A DNA stretch of 14,844 bases, from NCBI GenBank assembly GCA_013287235.1, contig JABDEF010000010.1:1-14844 (forward strand). Direction: 5' to 3'. Every line of letters begins with the position of its first letter. The stretch's first letter is position 1. Below, piece by piece: positions 1 to 7,745 of this stretch. This DNA comes from Gammaproteobacteria bacterium. Lineage in GTDB: Bacteria > Pseudomonadota > Gammaproteobacteria > DSM-16500. A model generated the notes under the pieces. That model ran no database searches. It was not told the DNA's origin and saw nothing but the letters and a program-made list of their open reading frames with translations. Made by a program: the position numbers and the translations under genes.

Positions 1-1
1 T

Positions 2-655
2 TTTATGAACGCAGGCATTGTAGTAAAAATTGTACTCATCCTATTAGTCGGCGCATCGATAATTTCTTGGACATTTATATTACAACGTGCTTTTTATCTC
101 AAATCCATACGAAATAATACAGAAGAATTTGAAAATACCTTCTGGTCAGGCGGCGATTTGAAAACGCTTTTTACAACACTGAAAAATAAAACGGATATGC
201 AAGGGCTTCCTGTTATTTTTAAAGCGGGTTTTAAAGAATTCTTGCGGTTGCAACAAGAAGTTGGCATGACGGCGGAAGCCGTTTTAGAAAGTGTCAAACG
301 CGCTATGCGGGTCGCGCAAATGCGCGAACAAGATAACATGGAATTGCATTTACCCATGATTGCAACGGTCGGTTCCATTAGTCCTTATGTGGGCCTTTTT
401 GGAACGGTGTGGGGCATTATGATCTCGTTTCGTGCTTTGGCCAATGTGCAGCAAGCAACGGTTTCGATGGTAGCACCCGGAATTGCAGAAGCTTTGATTG
501 CAACAGCGATGGGATTATTTGCAGCGATTCCTGCAGTAATTGCTTACAACCGTTATACGACGGATATTGGTCGTTTGTTGAATCGTTTTGATGCTTTTCA
601 GGATGAATTTGCAAATATCTTATCACGTGAGGCACAAAAAATAGAGGAGAAATAA
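2..655 (+). CDS. tolQ: TolQ, proton-channel subunit of the Tol-Pal system (5' partial)
   Basis: TolQ forms, with TolR, the inner-membrane proton-driven motor that energises TolA for outer-membrane constriction at division. The visible 216 residues after the first ATG (position 5) match TolQ of enterobacteria along their whole length. There are three membrane segments, at about residues 5-25, 118-141 and 158-181, with the family blocks VGSISPYVGLFGTVWGIM and MVAPGIAEALIATAMGLFAAIPA. E. coli TolQ is 230 aa and has about 12-14 more residues at the N-terminus. The codon before the ATG is open and 'FMNAGIVVKI' aligns inside the family N-terminus, so the true start is probably upstream of the window and the ATG at 5 is internal. 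It is followed after one base by tolR, whose SD (GAGGAG, 644-649) lies inside the end of tolQ. ExbB is the alternative, but the match and the neighbours favour TolQ. Confidence 0.96.
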   Translation, partial: FMNAGIVVKIVLILLVGASIISWTFILQRAFYLKSIRNNTEEFENTFWSGGDLKTLFTTLKNKTDMQGLPVIFKAGFKEFLRLQQEVGMTAEAVLESVKRAMRVAQMREQDNMELHLPMIATVGSISPYVGLFGTVWGIMISFRALANVQQATVSMVAPGIAEALIATAMGLFAAIPAVIAYNRYTTDIGRLLNRFDAFQDEFANILSREAQKIEEK

Positions 656-656
656 A

Positions 657-1115
657 ATGGCATTTTTTCATCAACACGGTTCGCGAAAACCCGTCGCTGA
701 AATTAATGTGGTGCCATTTATTGATGTGATGCTGGTTTTATTAGTGATTTTTATGATCACTACACCACTTTTGACGCAGGGGGTAAAAGTAGAATTGCCT
801 AAAACTGAATCAAAAGCATTACCGCCTAATCAAAAAGAACCCTTGATTGTGAGTGTAGATGCGTCAGGAAATTATTATTTAAATGTAGCAGATAAACCAG
901 GGCAACCTATTACACCGCGTGTATTGAGTAATTTAGTGGCGACCCAATTGAGCGCGAGTGAAAGAGCGGGTGAATCACGTCCGGTGTTAGTGCGTGGTGA
1001 TAAGAATACCAATTATGGAAAAGTGGTTGAAGCAATGGTACTTTTGCAGCAAGCAGGTGCAAAAAGTGTTGGATTGATAACCGAACCGTCAAAACCTAAT
1101 GAGAGTTCTGGTTAA
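657..1115 (+). CDS. tolR: TolR, Tol-Pal motor subunit
   Basis: TolR is the ExbD/TolR-family partner of TolQ. Its single N-terminal membrane helix carries the proton-accepting aspartate and its periplasmic domain contacts peptidoglycan. The 152-aa product is close to the 142 aa of E. coli. The signature EINVVPFIDVMLVLLVIFM places the key Asp at residue 23, and the helix spans about 19-41, followed by the periplasmic stretch beginning TPLLTQGVKVELPKT. The start is fixed by GAGGAG 7 bases upstream and by the one-base gap after the tolQ stop. It ends 2 bases before tolA, so the three genes are almost certainly co-transcribed and translationally coupled. Confidence 0.96.
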   Translation: MAFFHQHGSRKPVAEINVVPFIDVMLVLLVIFMITTPLLTQGVKVELPKTESKALPPNQKEPLIVSVDASGNYYLNVADKPGQPITPRVLSNLVATQLSASERAGESRPVLVRGDKNTNYGKVVEAMVLLQQAGAKSVGLITEPSKPNESSG

Positions 1116-1117
1116 AA

Positions 1118-1906
1118 ATGACTAGACGCATGGAATACCAAAAGCACCTTATTTTTTCTATATTGCTTCATGCTATTGTTTTGTTCATGCTGATCGCGAG
1201 TTTCGAATGGCATCAAATAATGCCTGTTTTAAAAAATTCTGACAAAATTATTGATGCCATGCTGATAGAAGAATCTATCAATCCTACGAATACAATCCAG
1301 GATCTTCCAAAAGTCGTTCCGAAAAAACCCGAGCCACCACCTGTCAAAACAAAGCTTGAATCCACGCCCACACCTCCAAAGACAGCATCTGTCATCATTC
1401 CAAAGAATGACAAAAAAATAAAAGAAGCCATGATTCAAAAACAATTACTTGAAGATTTACAAAAAGAAAAAATAGAACAAAAGAAAAAACATCAAAAAGA
1501 AGTTCAAAATGCATTGTTGAAAGAAATGCAGGATTTGCATGAACAAACGGCACGCGAGAATGCTTTGCGAGAACAAAAACGTCTGCAAAATTTACGTGCA
1601 CAACAAATGCAAGGTGTGGTAGATAAATATAAGGCGCTCATATTACAAGCCATTAGCCGCCATTGGTTAGTTTCACCGCAAATCAATAAAAAATTATCAG
1701 CAGAATTGTTTATACGACTTGCGCCGGGCGGGGTCGTTTTAGATGTTCAATTAACGAAAAGTAGCGGGGATGTCGCGCTAGATCGTTCAGCGAAAGATGC
1801 TGTGTTTAAGGCATCTCCTTTGCCGGTTCCGAATAATGCAGATGAATTTGAAGCTTTCCGTCAATTTGTTTTAAAAGTGAAGCCTGAGAATATTGCGGCA
1901 ATGTAG
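1118..1906 (+). CDS. tolA: TolA, energy-transducing envelope protein (short form)
   Basis: TolA spans the periplasm and links the TolQR motor to Pal and TolB at the outer membrane. The 262-aa product has the three expected domains. A membrane anchor lies at about residues 11-29 with the S-x3-H motif (S14, H18) that contacts TolQ in this family. A proline-rich linker (64-96) and a charged coiled coil (97-166) follow. The TolA/TonB-type C-terminal domain (about 167-258) begins YKALILQAISRHW and contains LAPGGVVLDVQLTKSSGDVALDRSAKDAV. It is much shorter than E. coli TolA (421 aa), and the loss is in the helical domain. It starts 2 bases after tolR. Its stop is followed by a palindromic repeat and then by a GGDEF-EAL gene; tolB and pal are not in this window. 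Confidence 0.93.
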   Translation: MTRRMEYQKHLIFSILLHAIVLFMLIASFEWHQIMPVLKNSDKIIDAMLIEESINPTNTIQDLPKVVPKKPEPPPVKTKLESTPTPPKTASVIIPKNDKKIKEAMIQKQLLEDLQKEKIEQKKKHQKEVQNALLKEMQDLHEQTARENALREQKRLQNLRAQQMQGVVDKYKALILQAISRHWLVSPQINKKLSAELFIRLAPGGVVLDVQLTKSSGDVALDRSAKDAVFKASPLPVPNNADEFEAFRQFVLKVKPENIAAM

Positions 1907-1911
1907 TTGTT

Positions 1912-1947
1912 CCCCTCTCCCGGAGCGTTTTTTGCGAGGGGAGAGGG
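1912..1947. repeat. Inverted repeat / hairpin after tolA
   Basis: Nine-bp arms CCCTCTCCC (1913-1921) and GGGAGAGGG (1939-1947) enclose a 17-nt loop. There is no clean U-tract after it, so it is not a textbook terminator. The arm motif recurs in the longer inverted repeat at 6524-6599 (CCCTCTCC...), which suggests both belong to one dispersed REP-like family. It could attenuate read-through from tolQRA into the next gene. Confidence 0.65.
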
Positions 1948-1974
1948 TGATGGAGTTTTCTTAAGGAGAATGTA

Positions 1975-3429
1975 GTGCTTCTTTTTTCGTATATATGCAT
2001 CACTTTTTTGTTAATTTTAAGCTATATTTTTTTAATTCAAAATCGAGCGCTGAAGAAATTAAAAAGAGACGTAGGATCTGAAAGAAATGAAAAAGAAGAA
2101 AAAATTAAAAAATTAGCCGAATTACAATCCAAAATCGATGAAAATATCACAAAAGATGCATTAACAGGTTTATACACGCGAAAAGTTTTTGAAAAGCGAA
2201 TCGAAGAATTATTACAAAAAAGTGAAAATCATAAATTAATTTTTGCGGTTATATTTATTGATGTAGATAACTTTCGGATGTTGAATATTGCTTTCGGGCG
2301 AAAAGCGGGTGATCAAATCATAAAAGATCTAGCAGGGCGATTATCTACCAGTATCAGAAAATTAGACATAGTTTGTCGTTTTGAAGGGGATCAATTTGCA
2401 ATATTGTTGACGCCGCTTTCTAAACCAGAAATGACGAGTTACGTCGTAGGACGTTTGCGTAATATCATTGGAGAACCTTTTCTTATAAACAATAATGAAA
2501 TTTATATTACTGCATCTATGGGTATTGTTGTTTACCCTGAAAATGGTGATAACTTAGATACATTATTGCTGCATGGTGAAGAAGCATTACAACAAGCCAG
2601 AATGTCTGGGGTAAATCAGTTTCAGTATTTTTCGACAGAATTCCACAAAAGCAGTTATCGTGAAATCGCATTAGTATCTGGGCTGAATAGCAATCAAGTT
2701 TTTAAAGACTTTTTTGTTTATTATCAACCGATATTTGATCTTGGAACACGCACGATATATTCAATTGAGGCGATATTATATTGGCAGCATCCCACTTATG
2801 GTTTAATTGATTTTGCTGATTTTATGTCATTGGCTGAAAAGTCCGGTAGTCTCTTTGAGATTGGTGAGTGGTTTATGCGTCAAGCATTATTGGGATTTCA
2901 ACAATTGCAACCTCTTTTGCGTCAGGGACAGTCACTCATTATTTCAGTTTCGGCGCGTCAATTAGAAAATCCACATTTTATTTTTAAGTTGGCACAACTT
3001 TTAAAACAAACACACATGGATCCGACGTGTTTAGCACTTGAAATTCCAGAAAATTCGTTATTCGAAAAAGATCATGTGATGTTTAAAACCTTAAGTATGT
3101 TAAAAAAAATGGGTATTAAATTAGGCATCAGTGATTTTGGAAATACATCTATTTCATGGCGTATGCTGTCAACACTTCCTATTAGTAATATCAAACTTTC
3201 AAGGATATTGATGAAAGATATCGAAGCAAATGAAAAAGTGATAAAACTCATGATTGCTTTAGCCAATACGCTTGGATTGCAAGCGATTGCATCGGGTGTG
3301 ATGGATAAAGAAACGACGCAAATATTAAAAAGTTTAGGTTGCCAAATCATGCAAGGGGATTTTTTTGCGCCTTCTCGAAGGTTGGAAGAATTGATAGAAG
3401 ATATTCCAAAAACAGGGGCGTCGGTTTAA
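1975..3429 (+). CDS. Membrane-anchored GGDEF-EAL protein with degenerate catalytic motifs
   Basis: Proteins of this class make (GGDEF) or hydrolyse (EAL) cyclic-di-GMP. The 484-aa product has an N-terminal membrane helix (about 3-21), a short coiled coil (24-57), a GGDEF domain (about 58-220) and an EAL domain (about 240-475). The key motifs are altered. GGDEF reads EGDQF (137-141) and EAL reads EAI (265-267). The usual Asn of the VNxSxxQ motif is Ser324, DDFG reads SDFG (386-389), the Asp after the conserved Lys is Ser409, and EGVE reads SGVM (440-443). Q460-G461 and K407 remain. Both enzymatic activities are therefore probably lost, and a c-di-GMP receptor or scaffold role is more likely (inference). 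The GTG start is chosen because AAGGAG (1963-1968) lies 6 bases upstream. It follows tolA by 68 bp and may be in the tol transcript. Confidence 0.9.
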   Translation: MLLFSYICITFLLILSYIFLIQNRALKKLKRDVGSERNEKEEKIKKLAELQSKIDENITKDALTGLYTRKVFEKRIEELLQKSENHKLIFAVIFIDVDNFRMLNIAFGRKAGDQIIKDLAGRLSTSIRKLDIVCRFEGDQFAILLTPLSKPEMTSYVVGRLRNIIGEPFLINNNEIYITASMGIVVYPENGDNLDTLLLHGEEALQQARMSGVNQFQYFSTEFHKSSYREIALVSGLNSNQVFKDFFVYYQPIFDLGTRTIYSIEAILYWQHPTYGLIDFADFMSLAEKSGSLFEIGEWFMRQALLGFQQLQPLLRQGQSLIISVSARQLENPHFIFKLAQLLKQTHMDPTCLALEIPENSLFEKDHVMFKTLSMLKKMGIKLGISDFGNTSISWRMLSTLPISNIKLSRILMKDIEANEKVIKLMIALANTLGLQAIASGVMDKETTQILKSLGCQIMQGDFFAPSRRLEELIEDIPKTGASV

Positions 3430-3437
3430 AAGAACAT

Positions 3438-3519
3438 TGTCATTGCGAGGAGCGGAGCCGACGTGGCAATCCAGAAAGTCGCTTGGATTGCCACGTCGGC
3501 TCCGCTCCTCGCAATGACA
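3438..3519. repeat. Palindromic repeat element (36-bp perfect arms)
   Basis: Arms 3438-3473 and 3484-3519 are perfect reverse complements around a 10-nt loop (GAAAGTCGCT). The sequence begins TGTCATTGCGAGGAGCGGAG. Read through, it gives the spurious peptide type CHCEERSRRGNP..DCHVGSAPRND known from dispersed palindromic repeats in several intracellular bacteria. It lies between the GGDEF-EAL stop and the stop of the gor remnant, only 3 bases from the latter, and would fold into a very strong hairpin for both convergent transcripts. Confidence 0.9.
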
Positions 3520-3522
3520 CAC

Positions 3523-3798
3523 CTACATCATCGTGACAAGTTCTTCCGCATTCGTCGGATGAATCGCAACCGTTTTATCGAAATCTTTTTTTGTGGCGCC
3601 CATTTTGATGGCAACCGAAAATCCTTGCAGCATTTCATCTGCATTAATGCCGATCAAATGACAACCCAATATTTTTTCTTTCGGTTTTAAAGTGATAAGC
3701 TTCATTTTGGAAATCACTTTATTTTTACCGAGGGCATAAGCTAATGAAGTAAAATCGGTTTGATAAATCTTTAATTGTATCTGTTCAGCGGTTGCCAC
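3523..3798 (-). pseudogene. gor: C-terminal remnant of glutathione reductase
   Basis: The roughly 90-residue reading frame matches the extreme C-terminal dimerisation domain of glutathione reductase. Recognisable blocks are GCHLIGINADEMLQGF, VAIKMGATKKDFDKTVAIHP and the terminal NAEELVTM, including the His-Pro (HPT) motif that completes the active site of the partner subunit. Gor is normally about 450 residues, so the FAD- and NADPH-binding domains and the CxxxxC redox disulfide are absent. Upstream the frame stays open to 3862 but the residues (ELYFHAGTGTISS) no longer resemble the family. The break therefore lies near 3795-3800, and the GTG at 3798 is not a real start. It appears to be a deletion remnant with an intact native stop, and no product is expected. 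Confidence 0.85.
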
Positions 3799-3873
3799 TG
3801 AACTAATCGTGCCCGTGCCCGCGTGGAAATATAACTCATTGATTTTTATTGGCTTATTTAATTAAGGAATCAC

Positions 3874-4110
3874 TTGAAATTGGCAAAAGAGCGATTATAC
3901 TTATTACAAGAGCAGGTAAAGAATCGAAGCCCTACAATACATGCCATGGAAGTCAGAGCGATGATGCGGTGTGCACACCTTCTTGGAAGGGAGCCTAAAA
4001 CATCACCAAGACATCCACTTAATATTCTTGGCATTCGATCTTACCTGCTTTTGCTTTTTCTTCTTTTAAAAAACCTTCCCTTTTTATTTCAATTTGTGTT
4101 AAAACACTAG
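3874..4110 (+). CDS. Possible small membrane protein (doubtful ORF)
   Basis: A 78-aa frame starts with TTG preceded 5 bases upstream by AAGGA (3864-3868). The first 57 residues are polar (KERLYLLQEQVKNRSPTIHAMEV...). The tail is strongly hydrophobic, about 58-75 (LLLLFLLLKNLPFLFQFV). I do not recognise it. It sits in a decayed stretch between the gor remnant and the next gene, so it may be a gene fragment or a chance frame. The SD-like sequence and the soluble-then-hydrophobic layout are the only support. Apart from this ORF, 3799-4141 shows nothing I can identify. Confidence 0.3.
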   Translation: MKLAKERLYLLQEQVKNRSPTIHAMEVRAMMRCAHLLGREPKTSPRHPLNILGIRSYLLLLFLLLKNLPFLFQFVLKH

Positions 4111-4141
4111 TAATTACAACTATTATATTGTTGGGGAGTTT

Positions 4142-5893
4142 ATGCCTCTCTTCAAAGACCGCGCTGAAATATTTCGTCAAAGAGTTGAAGCCTTTCATAC
4201 ATTTTTTGCGCGCGAATTTGATGAAGTTGAGGACAAAATGCTCGATAAAGAAATCCCAACGCTTGAAAAAGAATTAGCTCTTTTTCTTTCCTCTGTGAGA
4301 TCGATGCGTGAGAATTTAGAAAAGGAATTAAAAGAATTAAAGAAAATGGCAACCTCGACAGAGGATCATGAAAGTCTTATTCCTTTGAAAGAAATATCAG
4401 TTATACAAACCAATTTTATTTTTCGATATTATAATGGCTATGTAAAACGCGTTAATGCTCAAATTGATTTATTTAATGAAAAAGTAGCCACTCTTCTAGA
4501 ATATTATTTTAACCAAAAATTGGATTGTAAGGAGGATTGGACTTCTATTAAAAAAGGATTGGATAGTGAATTTCCCTTTTTTTTAAAAACAATCTATGAA
4601 GATTATGAGCAAGTTTATATTTTGCGAGACGTATTTTTGCAAGATGTTGTTATTGCTAATAAAAAGTATAACCATCATTTGGATTTAGCGGGGCAAATTA
4701 CGGTTGTAGAAGATTTGAAAAATATTGTCAATATTTTAAGAAAACAACGCGCTTGTTTTATTGATGTATATAAAAAAGACGAATATGAAAAACGTATTCA
4801 TGAACATCAGGAAAATATCAAGAAATTTGAAAAAGAGATAACTGATATATTGACTGCTATTGCTCGCAATGAACATATCACGATTTCAGCAATGTGTATC
4901 AATGAAAAGAAAGATCATCTTGAAAAAATGTTAAGTACATATTGCGATTTACAAGAAAAAATAAAGTTTGATGAAATCGCGATAAAAGCAGAAATAGAGG
5001 CACTCAAGATTGAATATCCTTATTTGAGTCTTGAAATGCCTATTTTCCCAAATTTAACAATGGACTCGTCAGAAATACAAAAAAGATATGAAAATGCTTT
5101 AAAAAAAGGTTGGAAAAATGCAATTGCGAATGATTTAGATGCAGCATACGATGGATTAAGGAGGGGTCCGATTGTTACAAAAAAACCACATGATACGATT
5201 GATAAAAACATTTATGAAGAACGTTTTAAACAAAAAATTGAAACACTCGAAAGAAAAGATGCGATTATTCAAATTTTGAATAATATGTGGAAAAAGTTAC
5301 CATGGAGTGGTTATTGGGAAAAATACGAAAAAGCAAAACGTGTTCGACATTTTCATCAAGAATCAGCAGAGTTAAATCAAATGGATCTGGATTGTCGAGA
5401 GTCTTTTGAACAATTTTTTCCTAAAACTTTTGCCAAACCTTCAGTACCTTATTTTGTTTTAGAGCCCAGACCTATGCTGGAAGAAGAAAGCAAAGAGCCT
5501 TCTTATCTTCCCCGTGAAAGGCAAACGTGCCAACGAAAACCTGTTCCTCCATATCAGTATAATCCTCTTCCAAAGCCTTCGACATTCGACACCTGCCAGT
5601 CGGAAGAAGAAAAAAAAGAATCTCATGTTCTTTCTGACGAAGGGCAGAAGTGCCAACGAAAACCCGTTCCTCCATGTCAGCCTACTCCTCTTCCGAGCCC
5701 TCCGACATTAAGCACCTGTCATTTGATGTTATCCTGTCTATGTTTTGGCATAGGGGGTCTTATATATCTTGGATTTTATGCTTATCAATATTATCAATAT
5801 CGAAAAAGTTATAATCAAAATTGTTTTTTTCGTAAAAAACTAAAACAGGAAGAAATGCCTCAGCCTCATAAGGACTTGATTTGTCAGACATAG
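4142..5893 (+). CDS. Large coiled-coil protein with C-terminal Pro/Cys repeats and membrane segment, unknown function
   Basis: I do not recognise this 583-aa protein. About 430 residues are charged and helical, with heptad-like stretches at about 28-70, 205-290 and 355-375. A proline-rich section then contains two copies of a 25-residue unit (461-485 and 502-526, period 41 residues). Each copy begins Q-x-CQRKPVPP and ends with x-T-C. One hydrophobic segment (about 528-551, LMLSCLCFGIGGLIYLGFYAYQYY) is followed by a basic, then Glu-containing tail (KKLKQEEMPQPHKDLICQT). The ATG is supported by GGGGAG (4133-4138). The layout (soluble coiled coil, C-terminal anchor, hydrophilic tail) would suit a host-directed secreted protein in a Legionellales genome, but that is speculation and a plain cytosol-facing membrane protein is equally possible. 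sodB follows after 42 bp. Confidence 0.8.
   Translation: MPLFKDRAEIFRQRVEAFHTFFAREFDEVEDKMLDKEIPTLEKELALFLSSVRSMRENLEKELKELKKMATSTEDHESLIPLKEISVIQTNFIFRYYNGYVKRVNAQIDLFNEKVATLLEYYFNQKLDCKEDWTSIKKGLDSEFPFFLKTIYEDYEQVYILRDVFLQDVVIANKKYNHHLDLAGQITVVEDLKNIVNILRKQRACFIDVYKKDEYEKRIHEHQENIKKFEKEITDILTAIARNEHITISAMCINEKKDHLEKMLSTYCDLQEKIKFDEIAIKAEIEALKIEYPYLSLEMPIFPNLTMDSSEIQKRYENALKKGWKNAIANDLDAAYDGLRRGPIVTKKPHDTIDKNIYEERFKQKIETLERKDAIIQILNNMWKKLPWSGYWEKYEKAKRVRHFHQESAELNQMDLDCRESFEQFFPKTFAKPSVPYFVLEPRPMLEEESKEPSYLPRERQTCQRKPVPPYQYNPLPKPSTFDTCQSEEEKKESHVLSDEGQKCQRKPVPPCQPTPLPSPPTLSTCHLMLSCLCFGIGGLIYLGFYAYQYYQYRKSYNQNCFFRKKLKQEEMPQPHKDLICQT
5522..5719 (+). repeat. Intragenic tandem duplication (123-bp period)
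   Basis: Two diverged DNA copies start at 5522 and 5645. Each begins with a sequence of the type TGCCAACGAAAACC and continues through CCTCTTCC. They encode the two CQRKPVPP...STxxTC units of the 583-aa protein. The spacing is a multiple of three, so copy-number change would preserve the frame. Confidence 0.8.
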
Positions 5894-5904
5894 ATTCATA
5901 CACT
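5876..5904 (+). promoter_or_regulatory. Candidate sodB promoter
   Basis: TTGATT (5876-5881) and TACACT (5899-5904) are separated by 17 bp and lie across the end of the upstream coding region, 31 bp before the sodB ATG. Each hexamer differs from consensus at two positions, so this is a moderate candidate only. Confidence 0.35.
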
Positions 5905-5935
5905 TTGCTTACCTTTTTAAAGCGGAGAAATAATC

Positions 5936-6511
5936 ATGACGCATGAACTTCCTAAGTTGCCTTACGCCATGGATGCTTTGGCACCCACTATTTCAAAAGA
6001 AACCTTAGAATATCATTATGGCAAGCATCATCAAGCTTATGTCACAAAATTGAACGAATTAATTAAAGATACCCCATTTGCCAATGCTTCTCTTGAAGAA
6101 ACAGTTAAAAAATCGGATGGTGCCATTTTCAATAATGCTGCACAAGCATGGAATCATACGTTCTATTGGCATTGTATGACGTCTGATAGCAAGGGTGATC
6201 CGAGTGGAAAATTAGCGGATGCCATTCAGAAAACGTTTGGTTCATTGGAGGATTTTAAGAACGAATTTACAAAGACAGCGGTGGGAACCTTCGGATCGGG
6301 TTGGGCGTGGCTGGTGAAAAATAAAGAAGGCAAACTTGAAATCATTAGTACGAGTAATGCAGGAACGCCGATGACGCAGGATAAAAAGGCGCTATTAACC
6401 TGCGATGTTTGGGAGCATGCGTATTATATTGATTATCGTAACGCGCGACCGAAATATGTGGAAAACTTTTGGAAATTGGTGAATTGGGATTTTGTGGAAA
6501 AGAATTTGTAG
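5936..6511 (+). CDS. sodB: Iron superoxide dismutase
   Basis: This cytoplasmic enzyme converts superoxide to hydrogen peroxide and oxygen. The 191-aa product aligns end to end with E. coli SodB (193 aa). The metal ligands are H27 (YHYGKHH), H74 (WNHTFYW), D157 and H161 ([16 protein letters not shown]). Gln70 in NNAAQAWNH is the second-sphere glutamine position characteristic of the Fe form. The ATG has GGAG 8 bases upstream. The gene converges on an unrelated minus-strand gene with an inverted repeat between them. Confidence 0.97.
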   Translation: MTHELPKLPYAMDALAPTISKETLEYHYGKHHQAYVTKLNELIKDTPFANASLEETVKKSDGAIFNNAAQAWNHTFYWHCMTSDSKGDPSGKLADAIQKTFGSLEDFKNEFTKTAVGTFGSGWAWLVKNKEGKLEIISTSNAGTPMTQDKKALLTCDVWEHAYYIDYRNARPKYVENFWKLVNWDFVEKNL

Positions 6512-6523
6512 ATCTTATTGAAT

Positions 6524-6599
6524 TCCCTCACCCAAACCCTCTCCCGTCCTCGTTTTATTGTAGTATTTGGCATTTCAACGGAGAGGGTTGGGTGAGGGA
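6524..6599. repeat. Long inverted repeat between convergent genes
   Basis: The left arm (6524-6544, beginning TCCCTCACCCAAACCCTC) and the right arm (6580-6599) are complementary over about 20 bp with a single one-base bulge, around a 35-nt AT-rich loop. It sits 12 bases after the sodB stop and 3 bases after the stop of the minus-strand gene, so it could act as a bidirectional transcription barrier. It shares the CCCTCTCC arm with 1912-1947 and looks like a dispersed REP-type element. Confidence 0.8.
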
Positions 6600-6602
6600 A
6601 AA

Positions 6603-7463
6603 TTATCGCTTTACAGAATATCCCATCCCATTATCACTATTCACTAACTTATGCAATCTGTTGATTTTTCCCTCTGTTGTCGTTTGATTGCAGAACCACC
6701 AATTTCTTGTGAGACAATAATTAAATGCGTTAAATAGACATCCACTAAATATGAAAGATGCAAAATTCGCAACAATTTTCTTCCATCCGCGGTGTGGTGC
6801 AAACTTTGCGTCATATTGATGTAATTCATTCATGAATTTTAATTTAAAATGTAACCATTCTATTTTTGATTTGTTGATATTATTTTCCTTTCGTTCAGGC
6901 GGATTCTTCACTAACTGAGATAAATTTCGAGATAAGGACATGGCATCAAAACCTTTATCGGATATCGCTTTTATTTTTTTTCCATATTCTTCTATATCAA
7001 TAATGCTTTTTTTAACATTTTTAAAAGTGGTGTCTTTCCAAGGAGATAAAGCCGTTTTAGGAATGTCCGTTTGTTCTAAGTGTTTAATAAAAATTTCATA
7101 AATAGCAATATTTTCTGATTCTATCACGTCAGATATTAATCGAAAAAATAATGATTGACGTTCATAAAATAATGCTTCAAGAAAAGGTCGTACACAATAT
7201 AGTTCATGTTGTTCTTTTAATTGATCAGTCTCTTTCGGATGGGAATTTATCCATACCTGTTTTTTTAAAGCATTACGGTAAACGAAATCACTTGAAAGCA
7301 GTTCAGAAATAAAATCGAGATCATTGCCTTTGAGATAGGATTTAATTTGTTTACAAACGATTTCGGGGTCTGTTGGAAACACCGGGGTGAAATATCTTTT
7401 GAATCCATTGACATAACTACCCACTTCTTGGTAAGTGGTAAATTGCTTTGTTTTTTTGCTCAT
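6603..7463 (-). CDS. Unrecognised 286-aa protein
   Basis: No family is recognised. The product is rich in Lys, Phe, Asn and Ile, predicted largely helical, and has no signal peptide. The only clearly hydrophobic patch is about residues 229-250 (IVANFASFIFSGCLFNAFNYCL), followed by a polar tail ending GMGYSVKR. The ATG at 7463 is supported by AAGGA seven bases upstream (7471-7475 on the plus strand). It is transcribed alone, divergent from the blaI-M56 operon, and converges on sodB. An orphan or lineage-specific protein is likely. A secreted effector is possible but nothing in the sequence shows it. Confidence 0.7.
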   Translation of the reverse strand: MSKKTKQFTTYQEVGSYVNGFKRYFTPVFPTDPEIVCKQIKSYLKGNDLDFISELLSSDFVYRNALKKQVWINSHPKETDQLKEQHELYCVRPFLEALFYERQSLFFRLISDVIESENIAIYEIFIKHLEQTDIPKTALSPWKDTTFKNVKKSIIDIEEYGKKIKAISDKGFDAMSLSRNLSQLVKNPPERKENNINKSKIEWLHFKLKFMNELHQYDAKFAPHRGWKKIVANFASFIFSGCLFNAFNYCLTRNWWFCNQTTTEGKINRLHKLVNSDNGMGYSVKR

Positions 7464-7654
7464 AGGTAAATCCTTGTTTTCCTTGTCGAAAATCCATAAA
7501 ATGACAAGAAGTTAATATATGTGATTTTCAAAGATAATAAAAGGAACTTATATGTTTTTTAGAAACAAAGAAATAAAGTCCGTAAAAATTCTCTATCATG
7601 ATTTTGGCCAAAAATACGCGAGTGTTGTGCAAAAAAGGCTATCCCTATGCATGA

Positions 7655-7738
7655 GTAAGTAAATAACTGTCATCCCGCAGATGAGAAATTCCTTCCCCCA
7701 CGCTTCGCGGGGGGAAGGAATTATTTCAGTTTACTTAC
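7655..7738. repeat. Nested palindromic element upstream of blaI
   Basis: The outer arms GTAAGTAAA (7655-7663) and TTTACTTAC (7730-7738) enclose a strong hairpin with 13-bp arms AATTCCTTCCCCC (7687-7699) and its complement (7710-7722), extended by CGC/GCG around a TTC loop. The two nested dyads suggest a small MITE- or REP-like insertion. It ends 8 bp before the first BlaI-type operator. The rest of the 7464-7818 gap contains the leader of the minus-strand gene and the blaI promoter. Confidence 0.75.
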
Positions 7739-7745
7739 CTTAATA

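Noticed and set aside
1912..1947. Rho-independent terminator after tolA
   Set aside because: The hairpin has a long loop and no U-tract after it, and the same motif recurs at 6524-6599, so a dispersed repeat is the safer call.
3339..3690. Plus-strand frames across 3430-3540 encoding CHCEERSRRGNP and similar peptides
   Set aside because: These are read-through of the 36-bp-arm palindromic repeat and of the antisense strand of the gor remnant, not genes.
3912..4048. Imperfect inverted repeat around AGCAGGTAA (3911-3928 versus 4034-4048)
   Set aside because: The arms need gaps to align and are about 105 bp apart, so chance similarity is likely.
5514..5711. Open frames on both strands within 5459-5711
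   Set aside because: They are shadows of the duplicated Pro/Cys segment of the 583-aa gene; the repeats keep several frames open.
6469..6687. Plus-strand frame overlapping the end of sodB
   Set aside because: It lies across sodB, the inverted repeat and the antisense of the 286-aa gene and resembles no protein.
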